Source: an uncultured Prevotella sp.
GTDB taxonomy: Bacteria > Bacteroidota > Bacteroidia > Bacteroidales > Bacteroidaceae
Direction of reading: 5' to 3'
Assembly (NCBI GenBank): GCA_900551055.1
Contig: URUK01000022.1
Span: 1-39,981, forward strand
DNA length: 39,981 nt
A model generated the notes under the pieces. It was not told where the DNA came from and searched no databases. It saw only the letters and a program-made list of their open reading frames with translations. The stretch's first letter is position 1; every line of letters begins with the position of its first letter. Shown here one piece after another: positions 23,831 through 31,954 of this stretch. Made by a program: the position numbers and the translations under genes.

Positions 23831-26533
23831 TCACATCCTCCCGCTTTCCTTTATCAAGTCGGTGATGTTCTGGCTGAATTCGTGGTTGTCAATGAGGTCT
23901 TCAATGTTCACGTGCATCCTGTAACGCCAGTAATGACGTGGGTTCGAAGGCACGTTTATGCGCTCCGCGTCGGCGTCGGCAAGGCGCACATTCTCGTCGA
24001 TTGCCAGCCAGTCCTGCAGTGCCAGGATGCAAAGCATCGACGGACAGAGCAGGTGCCGCGATACGATGTCGCGCGCAAGCCATCCCGGCAGGGGGTGAGG
24101 AGCTGCGCCGTACTTCTGCAACACGTTGTTGAAATAGTCCTGCGTGCGCGCCAAGTCCTCGTCCCACCACTGGCGCATAGTAGGCGTATCGTGGCTGGAA
24201 ATTGTGCAGACTGAGCGGTACGGATTGCGTGAAAGCACGCCGAAGCGCACGTTCGGGTCTTTAGGCATCGACTGGATTTCGAGGCTTAGGATTTTAAGCT
24301 CGTCCATAACCCACGACACACAATCGGGCACCATGCCCAAGTCTTCGGCGCAAACGAGCATACGTGTGGCCTCAACGATTTTCGGCAGCTTGTTCATTGC
24401 CTCGCGATACCAGAACTGGTTGTTGCGGCGGTAGTAGTAATCGTTGTAGATTTTATTGAAAAGATACTTGTCGCTGTCGTACAGGGACTCGTAAATGAAG
24501 TCGAACTGGACGGATATCCTCGGGTGAAACTTGTTCAAATCGCGGTGGTCGCGGACGAAAAGTACGTCGCTGATGAGGGCGTACAGGCCGTCGCGCAGGT
24601 TGAGTTCGTCCTGCTCTGTCTTGCCTGCGAACGCGGCCTCGACCTTGCGCTGGGTGTCAAATTCAGGCTTCATGCGGTAACGGCCGTCGTGTGTGGGCAC
24701 GAGATACGTGTCGCGCACCATTGCGGCACGCTCTCCGAACATGCGGTCGAGCACCCAATCCGTGATGAAAGGCTCGGTAAACAGTTCCTCCTGGAAGTGC
24801 AGTCCGTAAGCCTCTATCTCCTCTCTCGTCATGCCGAGAGCCGGCGAGAACTGCCCCAAGAGGCCGTGAACGGAGTTTACGGGGATTTCCCAAATGCGGA
24901 AGAAGCCGAGCACATGGTCTATGCGGTAAGCGTCAAAGAACTTTGCCATGTTGGCGAAACGGCGTATCCACCAGCGGCAGCCGTCCTTCAACATCTCGTC
25001 CCAGTTGTACGTGGGGAAGCCCCAGTTCTGGCCGTTAACCGAGAAATCGTCGGGCGGAGCGCCTGCCTGTCCGTTCAGGTTGAAGTACCGCGGCTCCTGC
25101 CATACGTCCGCCCCGTGGCGGTTTACGCCGATAGGTATGTCGCCCTTGAGCACCACTCCCTTGGAGCGCGCATAAGCATGGGCGTCGGCCATCTGGCTGT
25201 TCAGTATGAACTGCACGTAATAATAGAACGCCACTGCCTTGTATGCGGCCGTGCGCGGATTTGACAACGCCTTGCGCTCGGCCTCGTCAAAACTGTTATG
25301 GTCGGGCCATGTAGCAAAGTCGGCGGTACCGTATTTCTCGCGCAGGGTGCAGTACTGGGCGTAAGGCACAAGCCAGTGGGCCGCTTCCTCGAAGAAAACC
25401 TTGAAGGCCGACGACGCCAAAGCCGCCTTGCCTTCCTGCCTGTAAAGCTCCTTCAGATACTCTGTCTTGGCGGCGTTGACGCGCTCGTAGTCAATCTTCG
25501 GCAGCGCGTTAAGCTCCTGGCGCAGGCTTTCAAACTTGTTCCTAAGCGCCTCGTCAGCAAGTTGAGGCAGCGCGTTAAGGTCGGCATACTGCGGATGCAG
25601 GGCGAATATGCTGATGCTGCTGTATGGGTAAGAGTCCGTCCACGTGTGGGTAGTGGTAGTATCGTTGATTGGCAGGAGCTGCAATACGCGCTGCTGGGTC
25701 ATCGCCATCCAGTCAATCATCTTCTTGAGGTCGCCGAAGTCGCCCACGCCGAAGCTCGCCTTCGAGCGCAGCGAGAATACGGGCACTTGCGTTCCGGCAC
25801 ACCTTACATTATATACCGGGAAGCATGCCTTGTCCAGTTCATACACCACAACGCCCCCGTCTTTGAGCGACACGGGCAGTTCCACGCGGCGGTCGGCGCG
25901 GCTTTCCCAAACAATGTCGGCGCTGTCGGTCACATTTACGGCGATGAACTTGAAGTAGAACGTCGTGGAAGCGAGCCGTGTGGCGTCTATGTCTACAAGC
26001 CACTCGTTATAGTTGTGCTCCACCATGGGCACGGCCTTCTGCACGTCCCACGCCCCAAGCGACTCGTCGTTGCCCACAAGCTTGAGCACCTGACGGCCGG
26101 ACAGCTGCGGCGCGCGCACCTTCAGGCGCACCGTTACGGGATAGTCGCTAAGCGGAACAAGGCGCATCCTGCGGCGGCGGATGCAGTCCGTGAAGGCCGA
26201 CGTGTACAGATAGGCGTCATCGGGCATGTCGAGCCAATGGTCGTAAACGGTTATGCTGTCGCCGCGCAAAGCGTTGATTTCGAGGCGGTGAGGCTCTACA
26301 AGCCACTCGCGCCTTACGACATTGTCCTCGCCGCGCACCACACTATAGAAGTAATCGATATGAGTGCCTTTCTTAAGGTCGAGCTTCAGGTTGCACGTCC
26401 ATTCCCTGCCGTCAACAGTCCGCATACGGTAAGGCGTAGTCAGCCTCGTTTCCTCTCCCTTTCCTGTTATCAGATTAAGGACAAGTTCCTCTCCGAAACT
26501 CGTGCCATAAACAATGTTCAATAGTATGTTCAT
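23831..26533 (-). CDS. malQ: 4-alpha-glucanotransferase with N-terminal starch-binding domains (GH77)
   Basis: 900-residue amylomaltase/disproportionating enzyme that transfers alpha-1,4-glucan segments. No signal peptide, so cytosolic. The first ~250 residues are beta-rich and resemble two tandem CBM20 domains (for example VRLKVRAPQ..VLKLVGNDESLGAWD), the arrangement of Bacteroidetes and plant DPE2-type enzymes. The catalytic half has DAYRIDHVLGFFR at about 535 (nucleophile Asp), CAEDLG at about 727 (acid/base Glu) and SSHDTPT at about 781. The ATG at 26533 is preferred over a TTG three codons upstream. Probably the first gene of the starch set, with a promoter box just upstream. Confidence 0.94.
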   Translation of the reverse strand: MNILLNIVYGTSFGEELVLNLITGKGEETRLTTPYRMRTVDGREWTCNLKLDLKKGTHIDYFYSVVRGEDNVVRREWLVEPHRLEINALRGDSITVYDHWLDMPDDAYLYTSAFTDCIRRRRMRLVPLSDYPVTVRLKVRAPQLSGRQVLKLVGNDESLGAWDVQKAVPMVEHNYNEWLVDIDATRLASTTFYFKFIAVNVTDSADIVWESRADRRVELPVSLKDGGVVVYELDKACFPVYNVRCAGTQVPVFSLRSKASFGVGDFGDLKKMIDWMAMTQQRVLQLLPINDTTTTHTWTDSYPYSSISIFALHPQYADLNALPQLADEALRNKFESLRQELNALPKIDYERVNAAKTEYLKELYRQEGKAALASSAFKVFFEEAAHWLVPYAQYCTLREKYGTADFATWPDHNSFDEAERKALSNPRTAAYKAVAFYYYVQFILNSQMADAHAYARSKGVVLKGDIPIGVNRHGADVWQEPRYFNLNGQAGAPPDDFSVNGQNWGFPTYNWDEMLKDGCRWWIRRFANMAKFFDAYRIDHVLGFFRIWEIPVNSVHGLLGQFSPALGMTREEIEAYGLHFQEELFTEPFITDWVLDRMFGERAAMVRDTYLVPTHDGRYRMKPEFDTQRKVEAAFAGKTEQDELNLRDGLYALISDVLFVRDHRDLNKFHPRISVQFDFIYESLYDSDKYLFNKIYNDYYYRRNNQFWYREAMNKLPKIVEATRMLVCAEDLGMVPDCVSWVMDELKILSLEIQSMPKDPNVRFGVLSRNPYRSVCTISSHDTPTMRQWWDEDLARTQDYFNNVLQKYGAAPHPLPGWLARDIVSRHLLCPSMLCILALQDWLAIDENVRLADADAERINVPSNPRHYWRYRMHVNIEDLIDNHEFSQNITDLIKESGRM

Positions 26534-26558
26534 AGGTAACAAGTCTTTTAATACGGGT

Positions 26559-26566
26559 CAAAGATA
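26559..26566 (-). promoter_or_regulatory. -7 box of malQ
   Basis: The minus strand reads TATCTTTG, 25 nt upstream of the malQ start at 26533, a good match to TAnnTTTG. No -33 at ideal spacing. Confidence 0.55.
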
Positions 26567-26680
26567 AGCATAAAAACAGTTCGGGCGGATGCAAAAAAGC
26601 AGCGTTTTCGGTTTTCATCCGCGCAAACGTTTACATCCGTCTGTGGCCGTCCGTGCAACGTCCTAATAGCCAACACGTTG

Positions 26681-26768
26681 CAAAAGGCCGTCTTTTGCAA
26701 TGCAAAACATGGCCTTTTGGCCCGTAATTCATGGCCTTTTACAATTCAATTAATGGCCTTCCGCGGGG
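26681..26768. repeat. Array of four 22-nt palindromic units (copy 3)
   Basis: Units start at 26681, 26703, 26725 and 26747, again an exact 22-nt step. Unit 1 is CAAAAGGCCGTCTTTTGCA; the others are decayed on the left half (catggccttttgg, catggccttttac, aatggccttccg). It begins about 115 nt upstream of the malQ -7 box. Confidence 0.82.
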
Positions 26769-26878
26769 CATCCGCAGCTTTGTTACGCCAGTTCGATGTA
26801 AGAATGTGACAATATGCCGAACTTACGTTAATATGGAGTGTGAAGCAAATGTTGCATGAAAAAAAGAAAAACGCAAGC

Positions 26879-27076
26879 CATCTGTCATCTGTCAGTTTTC
26901 GGCGTAACGCACTGATAATCAACACACTATACACTGACAGATGCAAGCGGTAATCTGTCATCCCCGTTATAAAGCCGTCAGTGGATAGTTGGCATGACGG
27001 ATGTCCGGTCTTATCTGTCAGCCTCTAACACCTTGTATTTCAATATGTTACGCCGAAAACTGACAGATGACAGATG
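26879..27076. repeat. Inverted repeat (30-bp arms), CATCTGT words, long loop
   Basis: The arms at 26879-26908 and 27047-27076 are perfect reverse complements. Each arm contains the word catctgt in tandem followed by cagttttcggcgtaac. The 138-nt loop holds further copies of gacagat and atctgtc in both orientations, so smaller hairpins nest inside. No ORF. Confidence 0.85.
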
Positions 27077-27193
27077 ATTTGCAAAAAAAGATTTTGTGTA
27101 CAACCGCACCCCTATGACCGCAAACTCGTGACTGTAAAAGCACTTATATCGAACTCCATGTCCGCGCATCTTTTACGTCAGCGCACTTTCCTA

Positions 27194-27224
27194 CGTCCGT
27201 GCGGATTGCTAATCCGCACGGACG
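27194..27224. terminator. Hairpin downstream of the fimbrial operon
   Basis: CGTCCGTGCGGATT (27194-27207) pairs perfectly with 27211-27224 around a 3-nt loop. It lies just past the decayed frame at the end of the minus-strand fimbrial operon, so it is a plausible terminator. The core (gcggatt-gct-aatccgc) resembles the hairpin at 35060-35110. Confidence 0.5.
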
Positions 27225-27241
27225 ATGTGAATGGTTTTGGA

Positions 27242-27426
27242 TTATGACGCCACCTCCGTGCCCGTAGGCTCGTCGGGCGTTGCCAGCTCGTCGTCGGCCA
27301 TCTGGGCTGATACATGATGTATTCGCGGCACAACAGTCCTACTGGGTCACCCGTTACGGGGTCGAGAACGTGAAGCACCCACGAGTCGTCGTAGCTTAAC
27401 GATATTGATTTTTTACTCTCCTGTCA
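27242..27426 (-). pseudogene. Decayed 3' fragment of an unidentified gene
   Basis: Just after the last fimbrillin gene, the minus strand encodes SLSYDDSWVLHVLDPVTGDP followed by VGLLCREYIMY without any start codon. After about 27310 a second frame continues AQMADDELATPDEPTGTEVA and stops at 27242. The two parts together look like the C-terminus of a real protein, split by a frameshift and lacking its N-terminus. It could be the remains of another fimbrial-operon gene. The source family is not recognised. Confidence 0.35.
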
Positions 27427-28357
27427 ACGAAATGGTATAGTTATAACCTGCCTTCAGCTGCACCTCGCTGCCTAACTTGTAATCGGTGTATGCTCCGTTG
27501 GCGGTATATATGCGTACGGCAGGCACGTCGGCTGCCACCGTGTGGGCAGGGACAAGGGCGCGGAACTGCAGATTTCCGCTCTCCGCCGTACCATACTGCC
27601 AAGCATGGATGGCAGGATTTTCCTCGCCGCCGTCCGTTGGCGGTGTTACGGTTTCTGTGCCATATCTAAACCCATCGCTCCACTCTTGCACAAGGTTGAT
27701 GTTGAAACCGCGCGTCGGCATATTGAGAAAATACACTCCGGAAGAAGTATTTGTGTCGTCGGAAAGGAAAACTTCACCAGAGCCAAGCTCTATAACAAGC
27801 TGCGCCATGAGGTGATCGAAAGCCACTTCATACGTGTCTGACGACGGCGGAGTATAGTAGCACCACAACAAGTCGGAAGCCTCATAAGCCTCCTTGCTGC
27901 CCTGTTCCAGCTCAATGGCATGCGTATAGTTCTTAAGACGGTCAAGAGTCATGTTGGGATTGCGCGGATAATACAGCACATAACGGTAGCCGGAGTTCTT
28001 GTCAACGGCCACGTCCGGATTGGTTGGCTGCAGCACCTGGCGCTGCTCTCCGGTGTTAAGGTTAGTCACGTTGCGCACCGTATAGCTTGCGTTCGTAGGC
28101 TGGCCGCTCACCAAGTTGCCGTCAGTGTCAACAACATATACGCCAACCTCGTCGCCTTCTTCAAACTCGGCATGCTCCAAATCAGTATATGCCACACGCG
28201 TATCAACGCCGTCGCTTATCACAAAGTCATACTGCGACCAGAAGCTGTCGCCGCTGTCGGGCACGCTGTCCTGCACCGCCAGTTCGTCGCTGCATGCCGA
28301 CATGGCCAGCGCAACAGCTGCAAACGCCGTTATCTTGAATATGGAATGTAGTTTCAT
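27413..28357 (-). CDS. Fimbrillin family lipoprotein (Mfa-like)
   Basis: 314-residue exported lipoprotein, probably a minor component of the type V fimbria. Signal peptide with lipobox LAMSACSD (Cys22). The mature N-terminal region VISDGVDTRVAYTDL..FEEGDEVGVYVVD is the pattern of fimbrillin-like (PF13149-type) proteins: a TR motif, then an aromatic/acidic stretch and GDxVGVY. The C-terminus ends in the strand GYNYTISLTG, also typical. Such subunits are lipidated, cut by an arginine-specific protease in Porphyromonas and polymerised by strand exchange. Last intact gene of the operon, 12 nt after the previous one. Confidence 0.82.
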   Translation of the reverse strand: MKLHSIFKITAFAAVALAMSACSDELAVQDSVPDSGDSFWSQYDFVISDGVDTRVAYTDLEHAEFEEGDEVGVYVVDTDGNLVSGQPTNASYTVRNVTNLNTGEQRQVLQPTNPDVAVDKNSGYRYVLYYPRNPNMTLDRLKNYTHAIELEQGSKEAYEASDLLWCYYTPPSSDTYEVAFDHLMAQLVIELGSGEVFLSDDTNTSSGVYFLNMPTRGFNINLVQEWSDGFRYGTETVTPPTDGGEENPAIHAWQYGTAESGNLQFRALVPAHTVAADVPAVRIYTANGAYTDYKLGSEVQLKAGYNYTISLTGE

Positions 28358-28369
28358 CTTGATGTAGCT

Positions 28370-29611
28370 TTAGTCCGTAACTTCCTCAATGTCAATCAGT
28401 CCGCCGTCGTTCCAGTCGTTGATGCTTATCTTGGTGTTACCGTTTTGTGATATTCTTATAGAATAAAGGTAGCCCTCTTTCAGCTCGGTCAGTCCGCCGT
28501 CGTCAGACAGTTTGATGTCTTTCCACTCGTCAGGAGTGCCCTCATCGCGGTCAAAGTCGCCCAAGATGTGCATCGCGAGCCTGCAACCAGTCTGCGCAGG
28601 AAGCACTATACGGTAGAAATAATACTGTTGTCCGTCAGCCTCTGACTGCCCCCTGTAACAGGGAACGATGTGCTCGCCGGCGTTGAAATACATGCTTTTC
28701 TGCTGCGGCAAGGCGTCGTTGGCATCTGAATATGTATAGTCTGACAGCTCGCCTGTTGACAGATTTATCTGCTTTCCGCGCAGAAGAGACTGCTTTCCGC
28801 CGGGTGTAAAGTAGATGTCAGCAAGCTGGCTTTCGCAGTAAACGAGTATTGTCGCCGTTTTTTTCTGGAACGTCAGGTTGACGGTATGCTGCGTAGAAGC
28901 CGTTATTTCAGGCGAAGCCACCCAAAGGAAGTCACTGTTTTGCAGGCGGATGTCGTTCAATTGACCTGCCGCCGAGGGGTCTCCCTGCGTATGGTTTACG
29001 AAGCACGGATATTCATTCCATCCGTATTTGGCGTAAGAATCCCCTGCCGCCGGAGTATAGCTTGCCGCCACTTCGCCTGTCAGAAGCGCGCTTGACCAGC
29101 CGGAATAGTCTGTCGGCAAAGTGTCGTCTGCCGTCAGGCAATTGGGATAAGCTACGCCGGTATATGACAAAACGTCGCCCAACGCAGTTTCAAGCGTGGC
29201 GTTGTCAACATACGGATAATAGAAACAGAACTTCAATGTCTGTGTGTCGCCGCTAAGGGTCAGCAGTGAATTGTCACTGGCATCCGTGCTTACGGGAAGT
29301 CCGGTAACACCGTCAGTCTGCAAAATAAGCATTCCGTCGCTTGCGCGGTATGTCCACTTTGTGTTGCAAAGGTATGTTTCGCCGGCATCGCTTACCGACG
29401 CTATGACGCAGCCTACGGCCTCGTCGTCATCGAAAGTGGTGCTCTCGAAATCGTAACCCAACCTTGTCTGCACTCCCTGAACAGAGAAGCGAAGCCCCTT
29501 TTCGCTGCTTGACGGCAGGCCGGAGTCGTCGTCGCTGCTGCACGCCGACAGCCCTACAGCCAACAACACGGCGCAGAGCAGCACGGGCAAATATGTCCTT
29601 TTAGTATTCAT
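28370..29611 (-). CDS. Fimbrillin family lipoprotein (Mfa-like)
   Basis: 413 residues; lipobox GLSACSSD (Cys24). The mature part starts with an acidic serine-rich linker, then LRFSVQGVQTRLGYDFESTT and DDDEAVGCVIAS, the fimbrillin-like N-terminal pattern. Residue composition and beta-richness match its neighbours. The C-terminus adds SINDWNDGGLIDIEE, an extension with the NDWxxGG motif common in these proteins. Its start overlaps the upstream gene's end by 11 nt, showing tight operon packing. Likely a minor or tip-associated fimbrial subunit. Confidence 0.82.
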   Translation of the reverse strand: MNTKRTYLPVLLCAVLLAVGLSACSSDDDSGLPSSSEKGLRFSVQGVQTRLGYDFESTTFDDDEAVGCVIASVSDAGETYLCNTKWTYRASDGMLILQTDGVTGLPVSTDASDNSLLTLSGDTQTLKFCFYYPYVDNATLETALGDVLSYTGVAYPNCLTADDTLPTDYSGWSSALLTGEVAASYTPAAGDSYAKYGWNEYPCFVNHTQGDPSAAGQLNDIRLQNSDFLWVASPEITASTQHTVNLTFQKKTATILVYCESQLADIYFTPGGKQSLLRGKQINLSTGELSDYTYSDANDALPQQKSMYFNAGEHIVPCYRGQSEADGQQYYFYRIVLPAQTGCRLAMHILGDFDRDEGTPDEWKDIKLSDDGGLTELKEGYLYSIRISQNGNTKISINDWNDGGLIDIEEVTD

Positions 29612-30680
29612 AGAAATAGTCTCCTCCGTCTTTCAAGTCGTCAATTATGCCGCGGAAGCGCAGTCCGCTGTCCTCGGTTAGCGTAAACAGGTAATAACGT
29701 CCCGGCTCGAACTCCATGTCACTGCTGCCGTTCACGTTCATCTTATATGTCTTTGCAGTACTATCGCCGTTGAATACGAACGACAGGAAATCGGCATTCG
29801 CCGCAACGGTCTGTGCCGGGAATACGGCGCGGAAGATTTCATACGTCGTCCCGTCGTCAACCTCCTGCCCTGCGTTCCACATCGTTATATCGCTTCGGTC
29901 GGCGTTCTCTCCAGTAGTAAATTTATAGCCTGCGTCGCCCTGTTCTTCCTTTGTCAGCGCACGGGTAAGGTCGATACCCGACACCGTGCGGTACATATCG
30001 AGCAGCGTGGCCTGCCTGTCGTCAGCGTTGTCTGGCACAAGCGAGCTTTCAACTTTCAGCACAATGGAGGCCATGACGTGCTCCATCGTAACGCCGAGTA
30101 TCTGCTTTCCCGTAGCCTCGTCGGTGCCGATGATCGATGTCGGCACAACGCTCTCGTCGGTGGTGGCGTTTACACGCGCCCTAAGAAGGTCTGAACTCTC
30201 GAACGCCGTCTCGCGGCTTTGGTCGGCAATAACGGTGTGGCTGAAGTTAAGGATGTCCACTCCGGCCTTGTAAGGATAGTAGAACACGTAACGCTGGTTG
30301 GCCGGGAACGTGTCCATGGGCACCTCCGGCTCCAACGAAAAGTTGTAGGCTATGCCGTCATGGCCGGTATATCCGCCCTCGATAACACGATAACGGGCGT
30401 TCTCCGTATATCCGGACATGAAGCCGTATGTGGGCAACGTCGTTTCGTCGCCCTCGCTTGTACGCTCGATTACGAACGCGCCAAGTTCGTCACCGGCCTC
30501 CATGTCGGACTGGATATAGTCCGAATGGCTGACCCTCGACTGCGCGGCTATGCCCGAAACTACAAACTTCGCGCCGCCGCCCTGTCTCGCGCCGCCGGTG
30601 AAACCGTCGTCGTTAGTGCAGGCGCAGAAAGCCGCAACGGCGGCCGTCAGCAGGCATATATGTTTCAGTCCAACTTTCAT
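29601..30680 (-). CDS. Fimbrillin family lipoprotein (Mfa-like)
   Basis: 359 residues from the ATG at 30680, which gives the signal peptide MKVGLKHICLLTAAVAAF and lipobox AFCACTND; two slightly longer starts exist. The mature N-terminus FVVSGIAAQSRVSHSDY..MEAGDELGAFVIE follows the fimbrillin-like pattern. C-terminal strand YYLFTLTEDSGL, then an IDDLKDGG tail. Overlaps the next gene by 11 nt. Role inferred from family and context only. Confidence 0.8.
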   Translation of the reverse strand: MKVGLKHICLLTAAVAAFCACTNDDGFTGGARQGGGAKFVVSGIAAQSRVSHSDYIQSDMEAGDELGAFVIERTSEGDETTLPTYGFMSGYTENARYRVIEGGYTGHDGIAYNFSLEPEVPMDTFPANQRYVFYYPYKAGVDILNFSHTVIADQSRETAFESSDLLRARVNATTDESVVPTSIIGTDEATGKQILGVTMEHVMASIVLKVESSLVPDNADDRQATLLDMYRTVSGIDLTRALTKEEQGDAGYKFTTGENADRSDITMWNAGQEVDDGTTYEIFRAVFPAQTVAANADFLSFVFNGDSTAKTYKMNVNGSSDMEFEPGRYYLFTLTEDSGLRFRGIIDDLKDGGDYFYEY

Positions 30681-30776
30681 ATTCATGTATTCAAACATTT
30701 CTTTGTCTCACCTTCTCGCTTTCTCACCTCCCAATCCTTCCCCTCGGGGGAGTCAGAGGGGGGCTGCCCCACTCTA

Positions 30777-31946
30777 CTATTGGAACTCTCCTTGGCCTAT
30801 ATTATAGTCGCCGCCCTGCTCCCAGTCGTTCACACGGATATGGAACTCCGGCGTTACAGGGTCTGTCAAAGAGCCTCCGGCGCGGTCAACGGTCACGGTC
30901 ACGTCATAGATGGTGTTGCGGCAGACGCTGTAATACGTCTTGCGCAGAGCCTTTATCTCGTCAGCCGTGAAGCCGTCCTGGTCGTTAAAGTCGGCGATTG
31001 ACAGGTTTACAGGTATCTGATAATAATATGTGCCGTCGCCGCCGTATGGCGCTTCCAGCATGATATACGTCCGCTTGGTTTCGTCTATCAGGTTATCCTT
31101 GGTGTAAATCACGGGGTCTGCAAACACGCCGTCACTCGTAAGCAGGCTCTCGTCAAACCAGTCGTTGGGGTAAGTGTAGAACACTGCTTTGCTACCGTTA
31201 GTCAAAGTAAAATCAAGGAAGCTGTCAGACGTAGTGCGGCTTTGCCCCTCCCCTTCGCCGTAAGCCTCGCTTTCGGCCAATACTGACGTGCCGTCCTGAA
31301 CGAAATTGTACAGCTTGTACTTGCATTCATCCAAAATGTCGTTGCCGCTCTCATCGTTTACGGCTATGCGGATTTTGGCCGCCGCGCGGTAAAGTTCGAA
31401 CCGCAGGGTGATTTTCTTGTCTGCTTCATTGACAACATAAAGGTCTGTGCTGTCCTTCGATGTTCTCGCATCCATCACGAACGATGTCTGCTTTTCATCT
31501 ATGTCAAGGTCAGGAGTTATCATCATGGCCTGCAAATCGGAGAAGCTGCTTATGCTTGCACTGCTCAGTTGCGGGCAGTTTGCAACGAGATAGAACACGT
31601 CCGTGGGGTTGTTTGCCAAGTCATTGTAAGTCAGGCCGTTAACGGTAAGCGTCTGAAAGGTGGCTTTTTGGTCTGTAAAAGACGGCAAATTAGACGGTAA
31701 AAGATGGTCTTTTAGCTCGCCATTTGCGGCAAATTGGAAAAGGTCAAGCCGCGTAACGGCATTCTCGTTCCAATCTCCGTCCCATCCGTCTTCCGTCGCA
31801 CGCGTAGCCGCAGCGTCCGCAATGCGCACCTGTATGCTGACACCGTCACTGCCTACGGCCTGCAAATCGTCCTCCTGCGAACATGCCGCAAACGTAAGAC
31901 ATGCGCCTACAAGGAGGTATGCTTTATATAGAACGTTTTTAAACAT
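30777..31946 (-). CDS. Fimbrial lipoprotein containing an embedded 22-nt repeat array
   Basis: 389 residues from the ATG at 31946; signal peptide and lipobox TFAACSQE (about Cys22). The mature region VSIQVRIADAAATRATEDGW and VTRLDLFQFAANGEL resembles the N-terminal domain of Mfa2/FimB-type and related minor fimbrial subunits. Later parts (IRIAVNDESGND, YYYQIPVNLS, YSVCRNTIYDVTVTVDR) match the strand pattern before the conserved C-terminal donor-strand region. Codons for about 22 residues of the segment from ELKDHLLPSN to KATFQT are made of three units of the 22-nt palindromic repeat, kept in frame. It lies 8 nt after the 636-residue gene. Confidence 0.8.
   Translation of the reverse strand: MFKNVLYKAYLLVGACLTFAACSQEDDLQAVGSDGVSIQVRIADAAATRATEDGWDGDWNENAVTRLDLFQFAANGELKDHLLPSNLPSFTDQKATFQTLTVNGLTYNDLANNPTDVFYLVANCPQLSSASISSFSDLQAMMITPDLDIDEKQTSFVMDARTSKDSTDLYVVNEADKKITLRFELYRAAAKIRIAVNDESGNDILDECKYKLYNFVQDGTSVLAESEAYGEGEGQSRTTSDSFLDFTLTNGSKAVFYTYPNDWFDESLLTSDGVFADPVIYTKDNLIDETKRTYIMLEAPYGGDGTYYYQIPVNLSIADFNDQDGFTADEIKALRKTYYSVCRNTIYDVTVTVDRAGGSLTDPVTPEFHIRVNDWEQGGDYNIGQGEFQ
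31654..31719. repeat. Intragenic array of three 22-nt palindromic units (copy 4)
   Basis: Units start at 31654 (tgaaaggtggctttttgg), 31676 (taaaagacgg) and 31698 (taaaagatggtcttttag), the same 22-nt step as the intergenic arrays. The following ccatttgc is also shared with the flank of copy 1 at 15441. It sits inside a fimbrial lipoprotein gene; 3 x 22 = 66 nt preserves the frame. Confidence 0.75.
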
Positions 31947-31954
31947 AAGCCAAA

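Larger units (their letters stand above)
26534..27412. other. Long repeat-rich intergenic region
   Basis: About 880 nt between malQ and the last intact fimbrial gene. It contains the malQ promoter box, a four-unit 22-nt palindromic array, a 30-bp inverted repeat with a 138-nt loop, a 14-bp hairpin and, at its right end, a decayed reading frame. No intact gene is supported. Confidence 0.7.

Noticed and set aside
25298..26524. 408-residue open frame opposite malQ
   Set aside because: It lies fully antisense to a gene with strong GH77 motifs and has low-complexity, Arg/His/Val-rich composition typical of shadow frames in GC-rich genes.
27178..27378. 66-residue intact gene starting with GTG
   Set aside because: Its C-terminal half reads as Arg/Trp-rich noise while a better frame (ADDELATPDEPTG) runs in parallel, so a frameshifted remnant explains it better.
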